The notes under the pieces were generated by a model. That model ran no database searches, was not told the DNA's origin, and saw only the letters and a program-made list of their open reading frames with translations. A program made the position numbers and the translations under genes. Shown here one piece after another: positions 29,571 through 37,464 of a DNA stretch of 64,000 bases (position 1 is its first letter; each line of letters opens with the position of its first letter). The DNA is from an uncultured Prevotella sp. (lineage in GTDB: Bacteria > Bacteroidota > Bacteroidia > Bacteroidales > Bacteroidaceae), in assembly GCA_905233165.1 (NCBI GenBank), contig CAJODL010000001.1, positions 62,001-126,000 on the forward strand, in the 5' to 3' direction.

Positions 29571-30118
29571 TGAAAAAGACCACTGCCCTTGAAATGAACC
29601 GCCTCAGCATTGAGGAATATCGGAATGCTAAGAAACTTCCCCTCATCGTTGTACTCGATGATGTGAGGTCACTATATAATGTTGGCAGTGTCTTCCGTAC
29701 CTCTGATGCCTTCAGAGTTGAGGCTATATACCTCTGTGGTATTACTGCAACACCTAACAGCTCCCTAAAAGCATCTCAGGAAATTCACAAGACAGCATTG
29801 GGAGCAGAAGAAACTGTTACGTGGAAATATTTCAAAGACGCAACAGAAGCGGTGGAATCGTTAAAAAAAGACGGTTTCAAGGTTATTGCCATAGAACAAT
29901 GTCATGGTTCCACAATGTTACATGACTATCGTTTCGGAAAAGAAAAGATTGCCATTGTTCTTGGGAATGAAGTGAAGGGCGTTTCTCAGGCTGTAATTGA
30001 TATCTGCGACGGACACATAGAAATACCACAGTACGGGACAAAACATTCTCTGAATGTCTCAGTAACCGCAGGTATCATTATCCACCACATCTTCTCAGCT
30101 TTAGGCCTCCAAGGATAA
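29570..30118 (+). CDS. SpoU/TrmH-family RNA 2'-O-methyltransferase
   Basis: This SPOUT-fold enzyme would methylate a ribose in tRNA or rRNA. Motif 1 is 'NVGSVFRTSDAF', motif 2 'IVLGNEVKGVS' and motif 3 'HSLNVSVTAGI'. The 182-residue size fits a single-domain TrmH-like protein. The start overlaps the sufS stop by one base (TGATG), so translation is coupled. The last 41 bp are convergent with and overlap the PAP2 gene. The RNA target is unknown. Confidence 0.9.
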   Translation: MKKTTALEMNRLSIEEYRNAKKLPLIVVLDDVRSLYNVGSVFRTSDAFRVEAIYLCGITATPNSSLKASQEIHKTALGAEETVTWKYFKDATEAVESLKKDGFKVIAIEQCHGSTMLHDYRFGKEKIAIVLGNEVKGVSQAVIDICDGHIEIPQYGTKHSLNVSVTAGIIIHHIFSALGLQG

Positions 30119-31025
30119 CAAATAACAATACGCCATAAATCATTCCGGCAATAGCATCTATAGCATAATGAGCCTGAATGTAAACTGTTGAGCAACACAG
30201 CAATACAAAGGGAACGGCAAGTATCATGAGCCATTTCCACATCTTCATCCTTGTTACAATCAGCATTACCAGTGTTGCTATCGCTACATGACTTGAAGGA
30301 AATGCTGCTGTTGGGCGTTCTCCTGTCTGATGTGCCAATTGGTTAAGACCATAGAAGAAGCCATTTTTCCATCCAGGTGCTGTGAGGCAGGCCTGAGTTT
30401 CTGAAAAGAATTTCCCTATATCCTGAAAATTTCCTGCTACCACACTTTCCTCACCAATGGCATAGAAATAATACTGCGGACCTGTAACAGGCATAAATAT
30501 ATATATCACATAACACAAGAAGAATCCTGTAATAATCATGAATGTGACATGCCTCAACTGTTTATAATCCCTGAAAAAGACGATAAAAATGGTAAAAACG
30601 AAGAAAAGATAGTACGACACATATCCTGCATACATCATTTCAGAGAAAACTGCAGAAGAGAAAGTCTTTGAGAAAACATAGGCAGGCTGGAATCCGAACA
30701 AGTTCTGCTCATACTGTGCAAAAACATTATCAAAACTACCAAACTGCTTATTCAATTCATATGTATCAGGATACCAGTGACCCAACAAAAACAATAGATA
30801 CCCCACCCTACACAGCATAATTATCTTTGAAGGCCACAATCTATAGACGACCCATAATGCTATTGTTCCAGATACTATTGTCACTCTTTCCCACAACAAT
30901 CCTGATGGATTCTGGAAGTTTGTCCAAGTGAACAATATCAGCAACATCGTTAATGCTGCATAGATAAATTGCGCTATCTCTGCCAGTAAGAATCCTTTAT
31001 CCTCTTTACCTTTGTTTTTCGACAT
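30078..31025 (-). CDS. PAP2-superfamily membrane phosphatase/phosphotransferase
   Basis: This integral membrane protein has six or more hydrophobic segments and the PAP2 catalytic motifs 'FPSSHVAIATL' and 'AHYAIDAIAG'. It probably acts on lipid phosphates; some Bacteroidota relatives of this AUR1-like architecture make inositol phosphorylceramide, which is only a possibility here. The ORF track starts at 31046, but a consensus -7 box overlaps that start, so I place the start at ATG 31025 (MSKNKGKED). The 3' end overlaps the methyltransferase gene by 41 bp. Confidence 0.85.
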   Translation of the reverse strand: MSKNKGKEDKGFLLAEIAQFIYAALTMLLILFTWTNFQNPSGLLWERVTIVSGTIALWVVYRLWPSKIIMLCRVGYLLFLLGHWYPDTYELNKQFGSFDNVFAQYEQNLFGFQPAYVFSKTFSSAVFSEMMYAGYVSYYLFFVFTIFIVFFRDYKQLRHVTFMIITGFFLCYVIYIFMPVTGPQYYFYAIGEESVVAGNFQDIGKFFSETQACLTAPGWKNGFFYGLNQLAHQTGERPTAAFPSSHVAIATLVMLIVTRMKMWKWLMILAVPFVLLCCSTVYIQAHYAIDAIAGMIYGVLLFVILGGLKLRRCGG

Positions 31026-31043
31026 TTCTAATAATTTTGGATA

Positions 31044-31075
31044 CAAAAGTACACATTTTCCATAAAATACACAAA
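31044..31075 (-). promoter_or_regulatory. Promoter of the PAP2 gene
   Basis: On the minus strand TTTG (31072-31075), 20 bp and TACTTTTG (31044-31051) match the consensus exactly. The -7 box covers the first codons of the longer ORF, which decides the start at 31025. Confidence 0.8.
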
Positions 31076-31115
31076 TAAAAAGAACAATTTTCTTTTTTAT
31101 TTCACTCGTTTTTTA

Positions 31116-31123
31116 TAACTTTG
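31116..31123 (+). promoter_or_regulatory. -7 box of the ruvB unit
   Basis: TAACTTTG fits TAnnTTTG and lies 7 bp before the ruvB ATG, so the mRNA is probably leaderless or nearly so. No TTTG at the -33 position is evident. Confidence 0.6.
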
Positions 31124-31130
31124 CAGCGAA

Positions 31131-32159
31131 ATGCAAGAAGATTTTAACATACACTCTGAGCGACAGGACAGTTCTGAAAAAGAATTTGAGAAAGCCCTTC
31201 GCCCGCTCTGTTTCGACGATTTTGCCGGCCAACAGAAGGTTGTAGATAACCTCCGCATATTTGTGGAGGCGGCAAAATATCGTGGTGAGCCGCTCGATCA
31301 CACCCTCTTACATGGTCCTCCAGGATTAGGTAAGACGACATTGTCAAATATCATAGCCAACGAACTGGGAGTAGGATTTAAGATAACTTCCGGACCTGTC
31401 TTGGATAAACCTGGAGATTTGGCAGGAATTCTTACCTCATTGGAACCCAACGATGTTCTCTTCATTGATGAAATACACAGATTGTCACCCATAGTGGAGG
31501 AATATCTGTATTCTGCAATGGAAGATTATCGTATTGATATCATGATAGACAAGGGTCCGTCTGCTCGCTCTATACAGATAGACCTCAATCCCTTCACTTT
31601 AATTGGTGCCACTACCCGTTCCGGACTTCTTACAGCACCTCTACGTGCTCGCTTCGGCATAAACATGCATTTGGAATATTATAATCCTGGCATGCTTTCT
31701 AAGATAATACGCCGTTCTGCTGGCTTGTTACAAATGCCTATCAGCGATGCAGCATGCGAAGAAATCTCCCGCCGTTCACGAGGAACGCCACGTATTGCCA
31801 ATAGCCTGCTTAGGAGAGTTCGTGACTTTGCCCAAGTAAAAGGTGATGGCAGCATCAATATGGAGATAGCAAAACTGGCCCTTGAGTCATTGAATATAGA
31901 CGGATACGGACTTGACGAAATCGATAACAAGATACTTCTTACTATCATCGACAAGTTTGGTGGCGGTCCTGTCGGCATCAGCACTATCGCTACTGCCATC
32001 GGAGAAGAGGCTGGTACCATAGAGGATGTTTATGAACCTTACCTCATCATGGAAGGATTCATAAAACGCACATCAAGGGGCAGAGTAGTAACAGACCTTG
32101 CCTACCAGCATCTCGGAAGAAATATGTACTCTTCAAACAACCCTTCATTATTCGACTAA
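31131..32159 (+). CDS. ruvB: Holliday junction branch migration ATPase RuvB
   Basis: This motor of the RuvAB complex moves Holliday junctions in recombination and repair. Walker A is '[13 protein letters not shown]', Walker B '[10 protein letters not shown]' and sensor '[20 protein letters not shown]'. The C-terminal winged helix ends '[20 protein letters not shown]'. The 342 residues match. It is first in a seven-gene run on the plus strand and abuts coaD directly. Confidence 0.98.
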   Translation: MQEDFNIHSERQDSSEKEFEKALRPLCFDDFAGQQKVVDNLRIFVEAAKYRGEPLDHTLLHGPPGLGKTTLSNIIANELGVGFKITSGPVLDKPGDLAGILTSLEPNDVLFIDEIHRLSPIVEEYLYSAMEDYRIDIMIDKGPSARSIQIDLNPFTLIGATTRSGLLTAPLRARFGINMHLEYYNPGMLSKIIRRSAGLLQMPISDAACEEISRRSRGTPRIANSLLRRVRDFAQVKGDGSINMEIAKLALESLNIDGYGLDEIDNKILLTIIDKFGGGPVGISTIATAIGEEAGTIEDVYEPYLIMEGFIKRTSRGRVVTDLAYQHLGRNMYSSNNPSLFD

Positions 32160-32600
32160 ATGAAAATAGCTATTTTTCCCGGATCATTCAATCCTTTTAC
32201 TAAAGGACATCACGACATTGTATGCCGTGCGCTCACTATTTTTGACAAGATAGTGATAGGCATCGGCTACAATCCCGATAAACCACAGCCCGAGGATTTG
32301 CAAGAACGCCTTCAACAGATAAAGGCTCTTTACAACAATGACGCCAGAGTGGAGGTGGAAGCATACAACGACCTTACCATAGACTTTGCAAAACGACATA
32401 ATGCAACAGCTATCGTAAAGGGAGTAAGAAGCGTACAGGACTTTGAATATGAGCGTACCCAAGCGGAATATAACAGGATGCTCAGCAATGGTATTGAAAC
32501 TGTCTTTCTATTTGCCAATCCCCTGTATGCCAGCCTTTCGTCGTCCCTTGTCCGTACACTGAAAACATTTGGAAAAGACATTTCAGACCTTCTGCCATGA
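32160..32600 (+). CDS. coaD: Phosphopantetheine adenylyltransferase
   Basis: This enzyme makes dephospho-CoA from 4'-phosphopantetheine and ATP. The nucleotidyltransferase motif is 'FPGSFNPFTKGHHDIV' and the substrate-binding segment 'VKGVRSVQDFEYE'. The 146 residues are slightly short of the usual ~155-160. The start directly follows the ruvB stop and the end overlaps ybeY by 4 bp. Confidence 0.95.
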   Translation: MKIAIFPGSFNPFTKGHHDIVCRALTIFDKIVIGIGYNPDKPQPEDLQERLQQIKALYNNDARVEVEAYNDLTIDFAKRHNATAIVKGVRSVQDFEYERTQAEYNRMLSNGIETVFLFANPLYASLSSSLVRTLKTFGKDISDLLP

Positions 32601-33013
32601 TAACATATAGCAACGAAAATATCCCATTCCCTAAAATCCGACGTCGCGAAACGACAGCATGGATAAAAGAGGTTGCCCTATCTCACGGATATAAGGTAGG
32701 CGAAGTAGGATACCTCTTCTGTGATGATGCGAAAATACTCGAGGTGAACAATGAATTCCTCGGACATGACTACTATACTGACATCATAACCTTCGACTAT
32801 GACGAAGGCAACACAATAAATGGTGACATCGTCATATCCCTTGACACAGTGAAGAGCAATGCCGAGAAATACAAGAAAGACTATTACGAAGAACTCCACA
32901 GAGTTATAATACACGGAATTCTGCATCTTTGCGGTATCAACGACAAAGGACCAGGTGAAAGAGAAATAATGGAAAAGGAAGAAAATAAAGCACTACAATT
33001 ATGGAAAAAGTAG
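32597..33013 (+). CDS. ybeY: Endoribonuclease YbeY (rRNA maturation factor)
   Basis: This metal-dependent RNase takes part in 16S rRNA maturation and ribosome quality control. The core is 'HRVIIHGILHLCGINDKG'. The first two metal-binding His are present, but the third, which in E. coli follows GYD, is Lys here (GINDK). The upstream 'DYYTDIITFDY' segment is typical of the family. The 138 residues fit. It overlaps coaD by 4 bp and the Lrp gene by 13 bp. Confidence 0.9.
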   Translation: MITYSNENIPFPKIRRRETTAWIKEVALSHGYKVGEVGYLFCDDAKILEVNNEFLGHDYYTDIITFDYDEGNTINGDIVISLDTVKSNAEKYKKDYYEELHRVIIHGILHLCGINDKGPGEREIMEKEENKALQLWKK

Positions 33014-33465
33014 ATAAACTGGACAGGAAGATATTATCTATCCTATCAAAGAATGCCCGCATCGCTTTTAAGGATGTTGCAGAACAATGCGGAGTTTCAC
33101 GTGCTGCAATACATCAGAGAGTGGAAAGACTAAAGGAGGACGGAGTCATTACTGGCAGTGGATTCTCTATCAATCCAAAAAGCATCGGCTATGGCACATG
33201 TACCTATGTCGGCATCAGCCTGGAACGTGGCTCTATGTACAAAAATGTGGTAAAGAAACTCCAAAACATTCCTGAAATCGTTGAATGTCACTTTACTACT
33301 GGTCCTTACACCATGATGGTAAAGGCCTATGTACGTGACAACGAGCAATTGATGAAACTTCTTAATGACACATTGCAGTCCATTGATGGTGTAGTATCAA
33401 CTGAGACACTTATCTCACTCGACCAATCCATCAAACGCGATGTTCCAATTCATACCGAAGAGTAA
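33001..33465 (+). CDS. Lrp/AsnC-family transcriptional regulator
   Basis: This DNA-binding regulator of amino-acid metabolism has an N-terminal helix-turn-helix (about 10-50, 'VSRAAIHQRVERLKEDGVI') and a C-terminal ligand/oligomerisation (RAM) domain ('VECHFTTGPYTMMVKAYV'). The 154 residues are typical. The stop is coupled to the start of the peptidase fusion gene (TAATG), which hints that it could regulate peptide or amino-acid turnover by the downstream genes. Confidence 0.93.
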   Translation: MEKVDKLDRKILSILSKNARIAFKDVAEQCGVSRAAIHQRVERLKEDGVITGSGFSINPKSIGYGTCTYVGISLERGSMYKNVVKKLQNIPEIVECHFTTGPYTMMVKAYVRDNEQLMKLLNDTLQSIDGVVSTETLISLDQSIKRDVPIHTEE

Positions 33466-35129
33466 TGAATCCATTAATTGGTTTAACTGGTAACCATAGT
33501 GACATTGACGTAACCCTCCGCGATGCTTACCATAAACAAATAGTAAAAGCTGGCGGTGTGCCTGTCATTATACCACCTGTTGATGATGAACAGGTTATTA
33601 TCGATACCTTAGAACGTCTGGATGGTATCATCTTTACTGGTGGTGGTGACTTCGACCCCAAATGGTTTGGTGAGGCTCCTCATCCAAAACTTGGTACCAT
33701 AAATGCTGTCAGAGACCATGCTGAACTGCTTACAGCGAAGCATGCCTACAACCGCAATATTCCTATATTGGGAATATGCAGAGGCGCACAGACTATCGCT
33801 ATTGCTCTTGACGGACATATAGCACAGGATATCAGCGACAAGACAACACATAACCATTCACAAGAGGAAGACAGGCCTGTCACTACCCATGAAGTAAACA
33901 TTTCAAGCGACTCGATTCTGTCCTCTATTTATTCATCACTCAAACTAAAAGTTAATTCCTTCCACCATCAGGCAGTCGATAATCCAGGAAAGCGTTTCAG
34001 GACTACTGCTACCTCTCCTGATGGTATTATCGAGTCAATAGAAAGTACTGAGCACAAACCAATTATGGGAGTTCAGTGGCATCCTGAATGGCTCGGAGAT
34101 GATGGTCTTCCTATTTTCCAATGGCTCGTAAACGAGGCTCGCACCTTTCAACAGGCAAAGGCACTGCATCAGCATATCATAACCCTTGATACCCATTGTG
34201 ATACACCAATGTTCTTCCCTAAGGGTATCGACTTCCTGAAACGTGATCCCAACATCCTTGTTGACCTTCCAAAAATGACAGAGGGACATCAGGATGCTAC
34301 TATTATGGTGGCCTATATCCCACAGAAATATGATGAGGGCTCACCAAAAGATTATGCCGACAGCATCTTCGATAAAATCGGACAAATCGTAAACAGCGCA
34401 TCTGATCGCCTTGCTCTGGCACGAACAGAGGAGGATATCCTCCTTAACAAGGAAGCTGGCAAGAAGAGCATCCTTCTGGGCATTGAAAACGGTCTTGCCA
34501 TCGAGGATGACATAAAGAATCTGCAGCACTTTGCTCAGCGTGGCATTGTGTATATGACCTTGTGTCATAATGGTGACAACCTTATCTGCGATTCTGCCAA
34601 AGGCAACAATACTCATGGTGGAGTATCGGAATTTGGTGAAAAGGTGATACATGAGATGAATCGTCTTGGTATCATGGTTGACCTTTCACATGGTGGTGAG
34701 AAGTCTTTCTATGATGCTTTGGAAATAAGCAAGACACCTATTGTCTGCTCCCACTCTAATTGTAAAGCCCTGTGTGACCATCCTCGTAACCTTACTGATG
34801 ACCAGTTAAGGGCCATTGCAAGAGTTGGAGGCGTTGCACACACTACTTTCTATCCTGGATTCCTGCGTAAAGATGAAGAAGCAAACATTCTCGATGGAAT
34901 CGCTCATTTAGAGCATGCCATAAAGATAATGGGTATAGACCATGTAGGCATCGGCACAGACTTTGATGGCGATGGTGGTGTACCAGGAATGGCTTGTTCT
35001 TCAGATGCCATCAATTTCACCATGCACCTGCTCCGCAAGCGTTTCTCTGAAGAAGATATCAGAAAGATATGGGGCGGAAACTGGCTGAGAGTGATGAAAG
35101 AGGTCAAAGGTCTAAAGTCAAAGGTCTAA
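33465..35129 (+). CDS. Fusion of class I glutamine amidotransferase-like peptidase (C26) and M19 dipeptidase
   Basis: The N-terminal half (about 1-235) is a gamma-glutamyl hydrolase/PuuD-like domain with nucleophile Cys in 'LGICRGAQTIAIA' and His in 'GVQWHPEW'. The C-terminal half (about 240-550) is a membrane-dipeptidase-like (renal dipeptidase, M19) zinc domain with 'TLDTHCDTPM', 'VDLSHGGEKS', 'CSHSNCKALCDHPRNLTD' and 'GIGTDFDGDGGVPG'. No signal peptide is visible. The two activities could act in turn on gamma-glutamyl peptides or cell-wall peptides, which is inference. The last residues (KGLKSKV) are encoded by a heptanucleotide repeat that runs into the intergenic gap. Confidence 0.9.
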   Translation: MNPLIGLTGNHSDIDVTLRDAYHKQIVKAGGVPVIIPPVDDEQVIIDTLERLDGIIFTGGGDFDPKWFGEAPHPKLGTINAVRDHAELLTAKHAYNRNIPILGICRGAQTIAIALDGHIAQDISDKTTHNHSQEEDRPVTTHEVNISSDSILSSIYSSLKLKVNSFHHQAVDNPGKRFRTTATSPDGIIESIESTEHKPIMGVQWHPEWLGDDGLPIFQWLVNEARTFQQAKALHQHIITLDTHCDTPMFFPKGIDFLKRDPNILVDLPKMTEGHQDATIMVAYIPQKYDEGSPKDYADSIFDKIGQIVNSASDRLALARTEEDILLNKEAGKKSILLGIENGLAIEDDIKNLQHFAQRGIVYMTLCHNGDNLICDSAKGNNTHGGVSEFGEKVIHEMNRLGIMVDLSHGGEKSFYDALEISKTPIVCSHSNCKALCDHPRNLTDDQLRAIARVGGVAHTTFYPGFLRKDEEANILDGIAHLEHAIKIMGIDHVGIGTDFDGDGGVPGMACSSDAINFTMHLLRKRFSEEDIRKIWGGNWLRVMKEVKGLKSKV

Positions 35130-35155
35130 AGTCTAAGGTCAAAGGTCAAAGGTCA
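35102..35155 (+). repeat. Heptanucleotide tandem repeat (AAAGGTC type)
   Basis: About seven copies of AAAGGTC with variants such as TAAAGTC cover the last codons of the C26-M19 gene, its stop, and the 26-bp gap to the next ATG. The same heptamer in the same orientation relative to transcription occurs inside the 3' parts of two other genes at 59.9 and 63.8 kb. Confidence 0.8.
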
Positions 35156-36136
35156 ATGTTCAATAATCTTAAATATATAATTTTCTTTCTGTGCATCATA
35201 CTTTGTGGGTGCAAAAGCAACAAACCTGTTGCAGAGGATGAATCATCCCTCTGTGGTCCAACCTTCTGTGAAGACAGCGCCTATGTCTTTTGTGCTGAGC
35301 AATGCCAGTTTGGTCCTCGCACTATGAACTCTGAGGCTCATGAGCAATGTGCCGAGTGGATTATCAATAAGTTCAAGGGCTATGGCTGTACTGTTGTCAC
35401 TCAGAAAGCCAATCTGCGTGGCTGGGATGGTACTATGCTCGCCTCAACTAATATTATAGCAAGCATCAATCCTAATATCAAGGAGCGTTATCTGCTGTGT
35501 GCCCATTGGGACAGTCGCCCTTGGGCTGACAATGACATCGACGAGAAGAACCATCACACCCCTGTTATGGCAGCCAATGATGGTGCCAGCGGCGTTGCTG
35601 TGATGCTCGAGATAGCACGCATAATCGGCGATAGCATCGGCATCGACTTTGTATGCTTTGATGCAGAGGACTACGGCTCTCCACAATGGTCAGACAACCA
35701 CGACGAGAACTCTTGGGCTCTCGGCTCACAATATTTTGCACAGCAATATGCTAATGGAGCCTCTGCTATAAAAGGCCCTTGGCAAGGTGCTATACTCCTC
35801 GATATGGTTGGAGGACAGGGTGCTCACTTCTATCAGGAAGGGCTTTCTGTGAGATATTCTCCCCAAACAGTAACAGATGTTTGGCAGGCTGCTAATACAG
35901 CTGGTTATGGTTCACTTTTCATACACGAGATTAGTGGCACCATAACTGATGACCACAAGCCACTCAATGAAGCAGGCATACCAACAATAGATATTATACC
36001 ATATTATCCTGATTGCGAGCAAAGCAGTTTCGGACCTACCTGGCACACCGTCAATGATGATATGCAGCATATCGACAAAACAACCCTAAAAGCTGTCGGA
36101 CAGACCTTAATACAATACTTTTGCTCTCAGAACTAA
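35156..36136 (+). CDS. Glutaminyl-peptide cyclotransferase-like M28 lipoprotein
   Basis: This is a zinc-dependent M28-fold enzyme of the bacterial type II glutaminyl cyclase kind, which converts N-terminal Gln of exported proteins to pyroglutamate. Key segments are 'FGPRTMNSEAH', the metal ligands in 'AHWDSRPWAD' and 'ANDGASGVAV', 'CFDAEDYG' and a final 'WHTVNDD'. It is a lipoprotein with leader MFNNLKYIIFFLCII and lipobox LCGC. I use ATG 35156 because the ORF-track extension only translates the heptamer repeat. The 3' end overlaps dprA by 16 bp. Most non-lipoprotein exported proteins in this window have Gln after the cleavage site, giving it many likely substrates. Confidence 0.85.
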   Translation: MFNNLKYIIFFLCIILCGCKSNKPVAEDESSLCGPTFCEDSAYVFCAEQCQFGPRTMNSEAHEQCAEWIINKFKGYGCTVVTQKANLRGWDGTMLASTNIIASINPNIKERYLLCAHWDSRPWADNDIDEKNHHTPVMAANDGASGVAVMLEIARIIGDSIGIDFVCFDAEDYGSPQWSDNHDENSWALGSQYFAQQYANGASAIKGPWQGAILLDMVGGQGAHFYQEGLSVRYSPQTVTDVWQAANTAGYGSLFIHEISGTITDDHKPLNEAGIPTIDIIPYYPDCEQSSFGPTWHTVNDDMQHIDKTTLKAVGQTLIQYFCSQN

Positions 36137-37200
36137 TCATATCACAGCTGACATTTGGGAAGCTGAGCCTGCTCGATGCCAAGAGGGCATTTGACGAGAA
36201 GGGTTCAGCAGAAGAGGCTTTGAAATTCCTCTCCTCACATATTTCTGCCGATTTTCCATCTCTTGAGAAAAGAGCAAAAGAGGAAATAGAATGGTGCAAT
36301 AATAATAAGGTACGCGTAGTCACTATCTCCGACCCTGATTATCCTCAGCGGCTTAAACATTGCTGCGATGCTCCTATGGTGCTCTTCGTTCGTGGAAAGG
36401 CTGATCTTAATGCGCAGCATGCCATTTCCATTGTCGGCACACGACAATGCACTACTTACGGCAAAGATTGTATTAACAAGATTGTCGATGAAATAGCAGG
36501 AAAAATCCCTGATGTACATATTGTCAGCGGCCTTGCCTATGGTGTCGATATAACAGCCCACAGGGCAGCAATGAGAAATGGTCTCCCCACAATAGGTGTG
36601 GTAGCCCACGGACAGGGAACCCTCTACCCTGCTCATCATCGTAATGAAGCCAATAAGATGGTTCTCGGCAATGGTGCAGTGATAACAGAATTCTTTCATG
36701 ACGTCTTTCCTGAAGCCCGTAATTTCCTGCAGCGAAACCGCATTATAGCAGGCATGAGCGATGCTACCCTCATACCAGAAAGTGCCATACATGGAGGCGG
36801 AATGGTTACTGCCCGCCTTGCTATAGATTATAATCGTGAACTCTTCGCCATCCCTGGCTCTATTACCTCTCCCATGAGTGAAGGGCCAAACGCCCTTATA
36901 CGAGACAATAAGGCTATGCTTGTTACCTCCGCAGGAGATATTGTGAAAAGTCTCGGATGGCACACAGAAGAGAAGTTACAGCAAGCACGCAAAAAAGGCA
37001 TTGAAAGAGAACTTTTTACCGATTTTACCGATGATGAGAGGAAAGTAGTAGAAGTTCTGCAGAAAGGTGACCAGACAAAAGACACCCTCTGTGTAGAAAC
37101 AGGCCTTCCCATCAGCACCCTCTCAGCTGTTATCTTCACCCTCGAAATGAAAGGCATCATAAGAGCCCTTTCAGGAAGTCAGTATCATCTTATCGCATAA
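36121..37200 (+). CDS. dprA: DNA-processing protein DprA
   Basis: DprA binds incoming single-stranded DNA in transformation and loads RecA. The Rossmann-type domain includes 'SIVGTRQCTTYGKD', 'VSGLAYGVDITAH', 'NFLQRNRIIAG' and 'GGGMVTARLA', with a C-terminal winged-helix-like domain ('TKDTLCVETGLPISTLSAVI'). The start codon is TTG at 36121, inside the end of the preceding gene; no suitable ATG lies near, and an upstream N-terminal domain is present in this frame. The 359 residues fit. Confidence 0.92.
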   Translation: MLSELIISQLTFGKLSLLDAKRAFDEKGSAEEALKFLSSHISADFPSLEKRAKEEIEWCNNNKVRVVTISDPDYPQRLKHCCDAPMVLFVRGKADLNAQHAISIVGTRQCTTYGKDCINKIVDEIAGKIPDVHIVSGLAYGVDITAHRAAMRNGLPTIGVVAHGQGTLYPAHHRNEANKMVLGNGAVITEFFHDVFPEARNFLQRNRIIAGMSDATLIPESAIHGGGMVTARLAIDYNRELFAIPGSITSPMSEGPNALIRDNKAMLVTSAGDIVKSLGWHTEEKLQQARKKGIERELFTDFTDDERKVVEVLQKGDQTKDTLCVETGLPISTLSAVIFTLEMKGIIRALSGSQYHLIA

Positions 37201-37274
37201 TTATATATTTATAAATAAGGTATATAATATTCTATGCCTAAGGAGAAAATTATTTTCCCCTCGGAAGATTTTAT

Positions 37275-37354
37275 GTTCAAGGTCCTGAAACTACTGTACA
37301 AGGGTTGTAAACTACTGTACAAGGGCCTTGAACATATGTTTCAGGCCCTTGTAC
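37275..37354. repeat. Array of four 17-bp imperfect palindromes at 21-bp period (copy 2)
   Basis: Units are GTTCAAGGTCCTGAAAC (37275), GTACAAGGGTTGTAAAC (37296), GTACAAGGGCCTTGAAC (37317) and GTTTCAGGCCCTTGTAC (37338), with 4-nt spacers TACT, TACT and ATAT. It has the same unit length, unit number, spacing and total length (80 bp) as copy 1 at 10.6 kb, and shares the left boundary AGATTTTATGTTCAAGG. It sits between convergent genes, so it is not tied to a promoter. Confidence 0.9.
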
Positions 37355-37405
37355 AGAAAATATATAACGTAGGAAATAAAAATCTCTAACTTAGTTGCAA
37401 AAAAA

Positions 37406-37437
37406 TCCCTTGAGTCTTAGGAAAATTACTCAAGGGA
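37406..37437. terminator. Bidirectional terminator between dprA and the SusD gene
   Basis: TCCCTTGAGT (37406-37415) pairs with ACTCAAGGGA (37428-37437). A run of seven A lies to the left (T on the minus strand) and CTTTTTATTT to the right. It ends the long minus-strand Sus operon and can also stop dprA transcription. Confidence 0.88.
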
Positions 37438-37464
37438 CTTTTTATTTCTTGTATGGAGGTTTGA

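Noticed and set aside
33465-35129. C26-M19 fusion as an artefact of a missed stop
   Set aside because: The junction is free of repeats or ambiguous runs and both domains are complete; a real fusion is the simpler reading.
35069-35155. Longer N-terminus of the glutaminyl cyclase ORF in the ORF track
   Set aside because: The extension translates the heptamer repeat and the end of the previous gene in another frame; the lipoprotein signal starts at MFNN.
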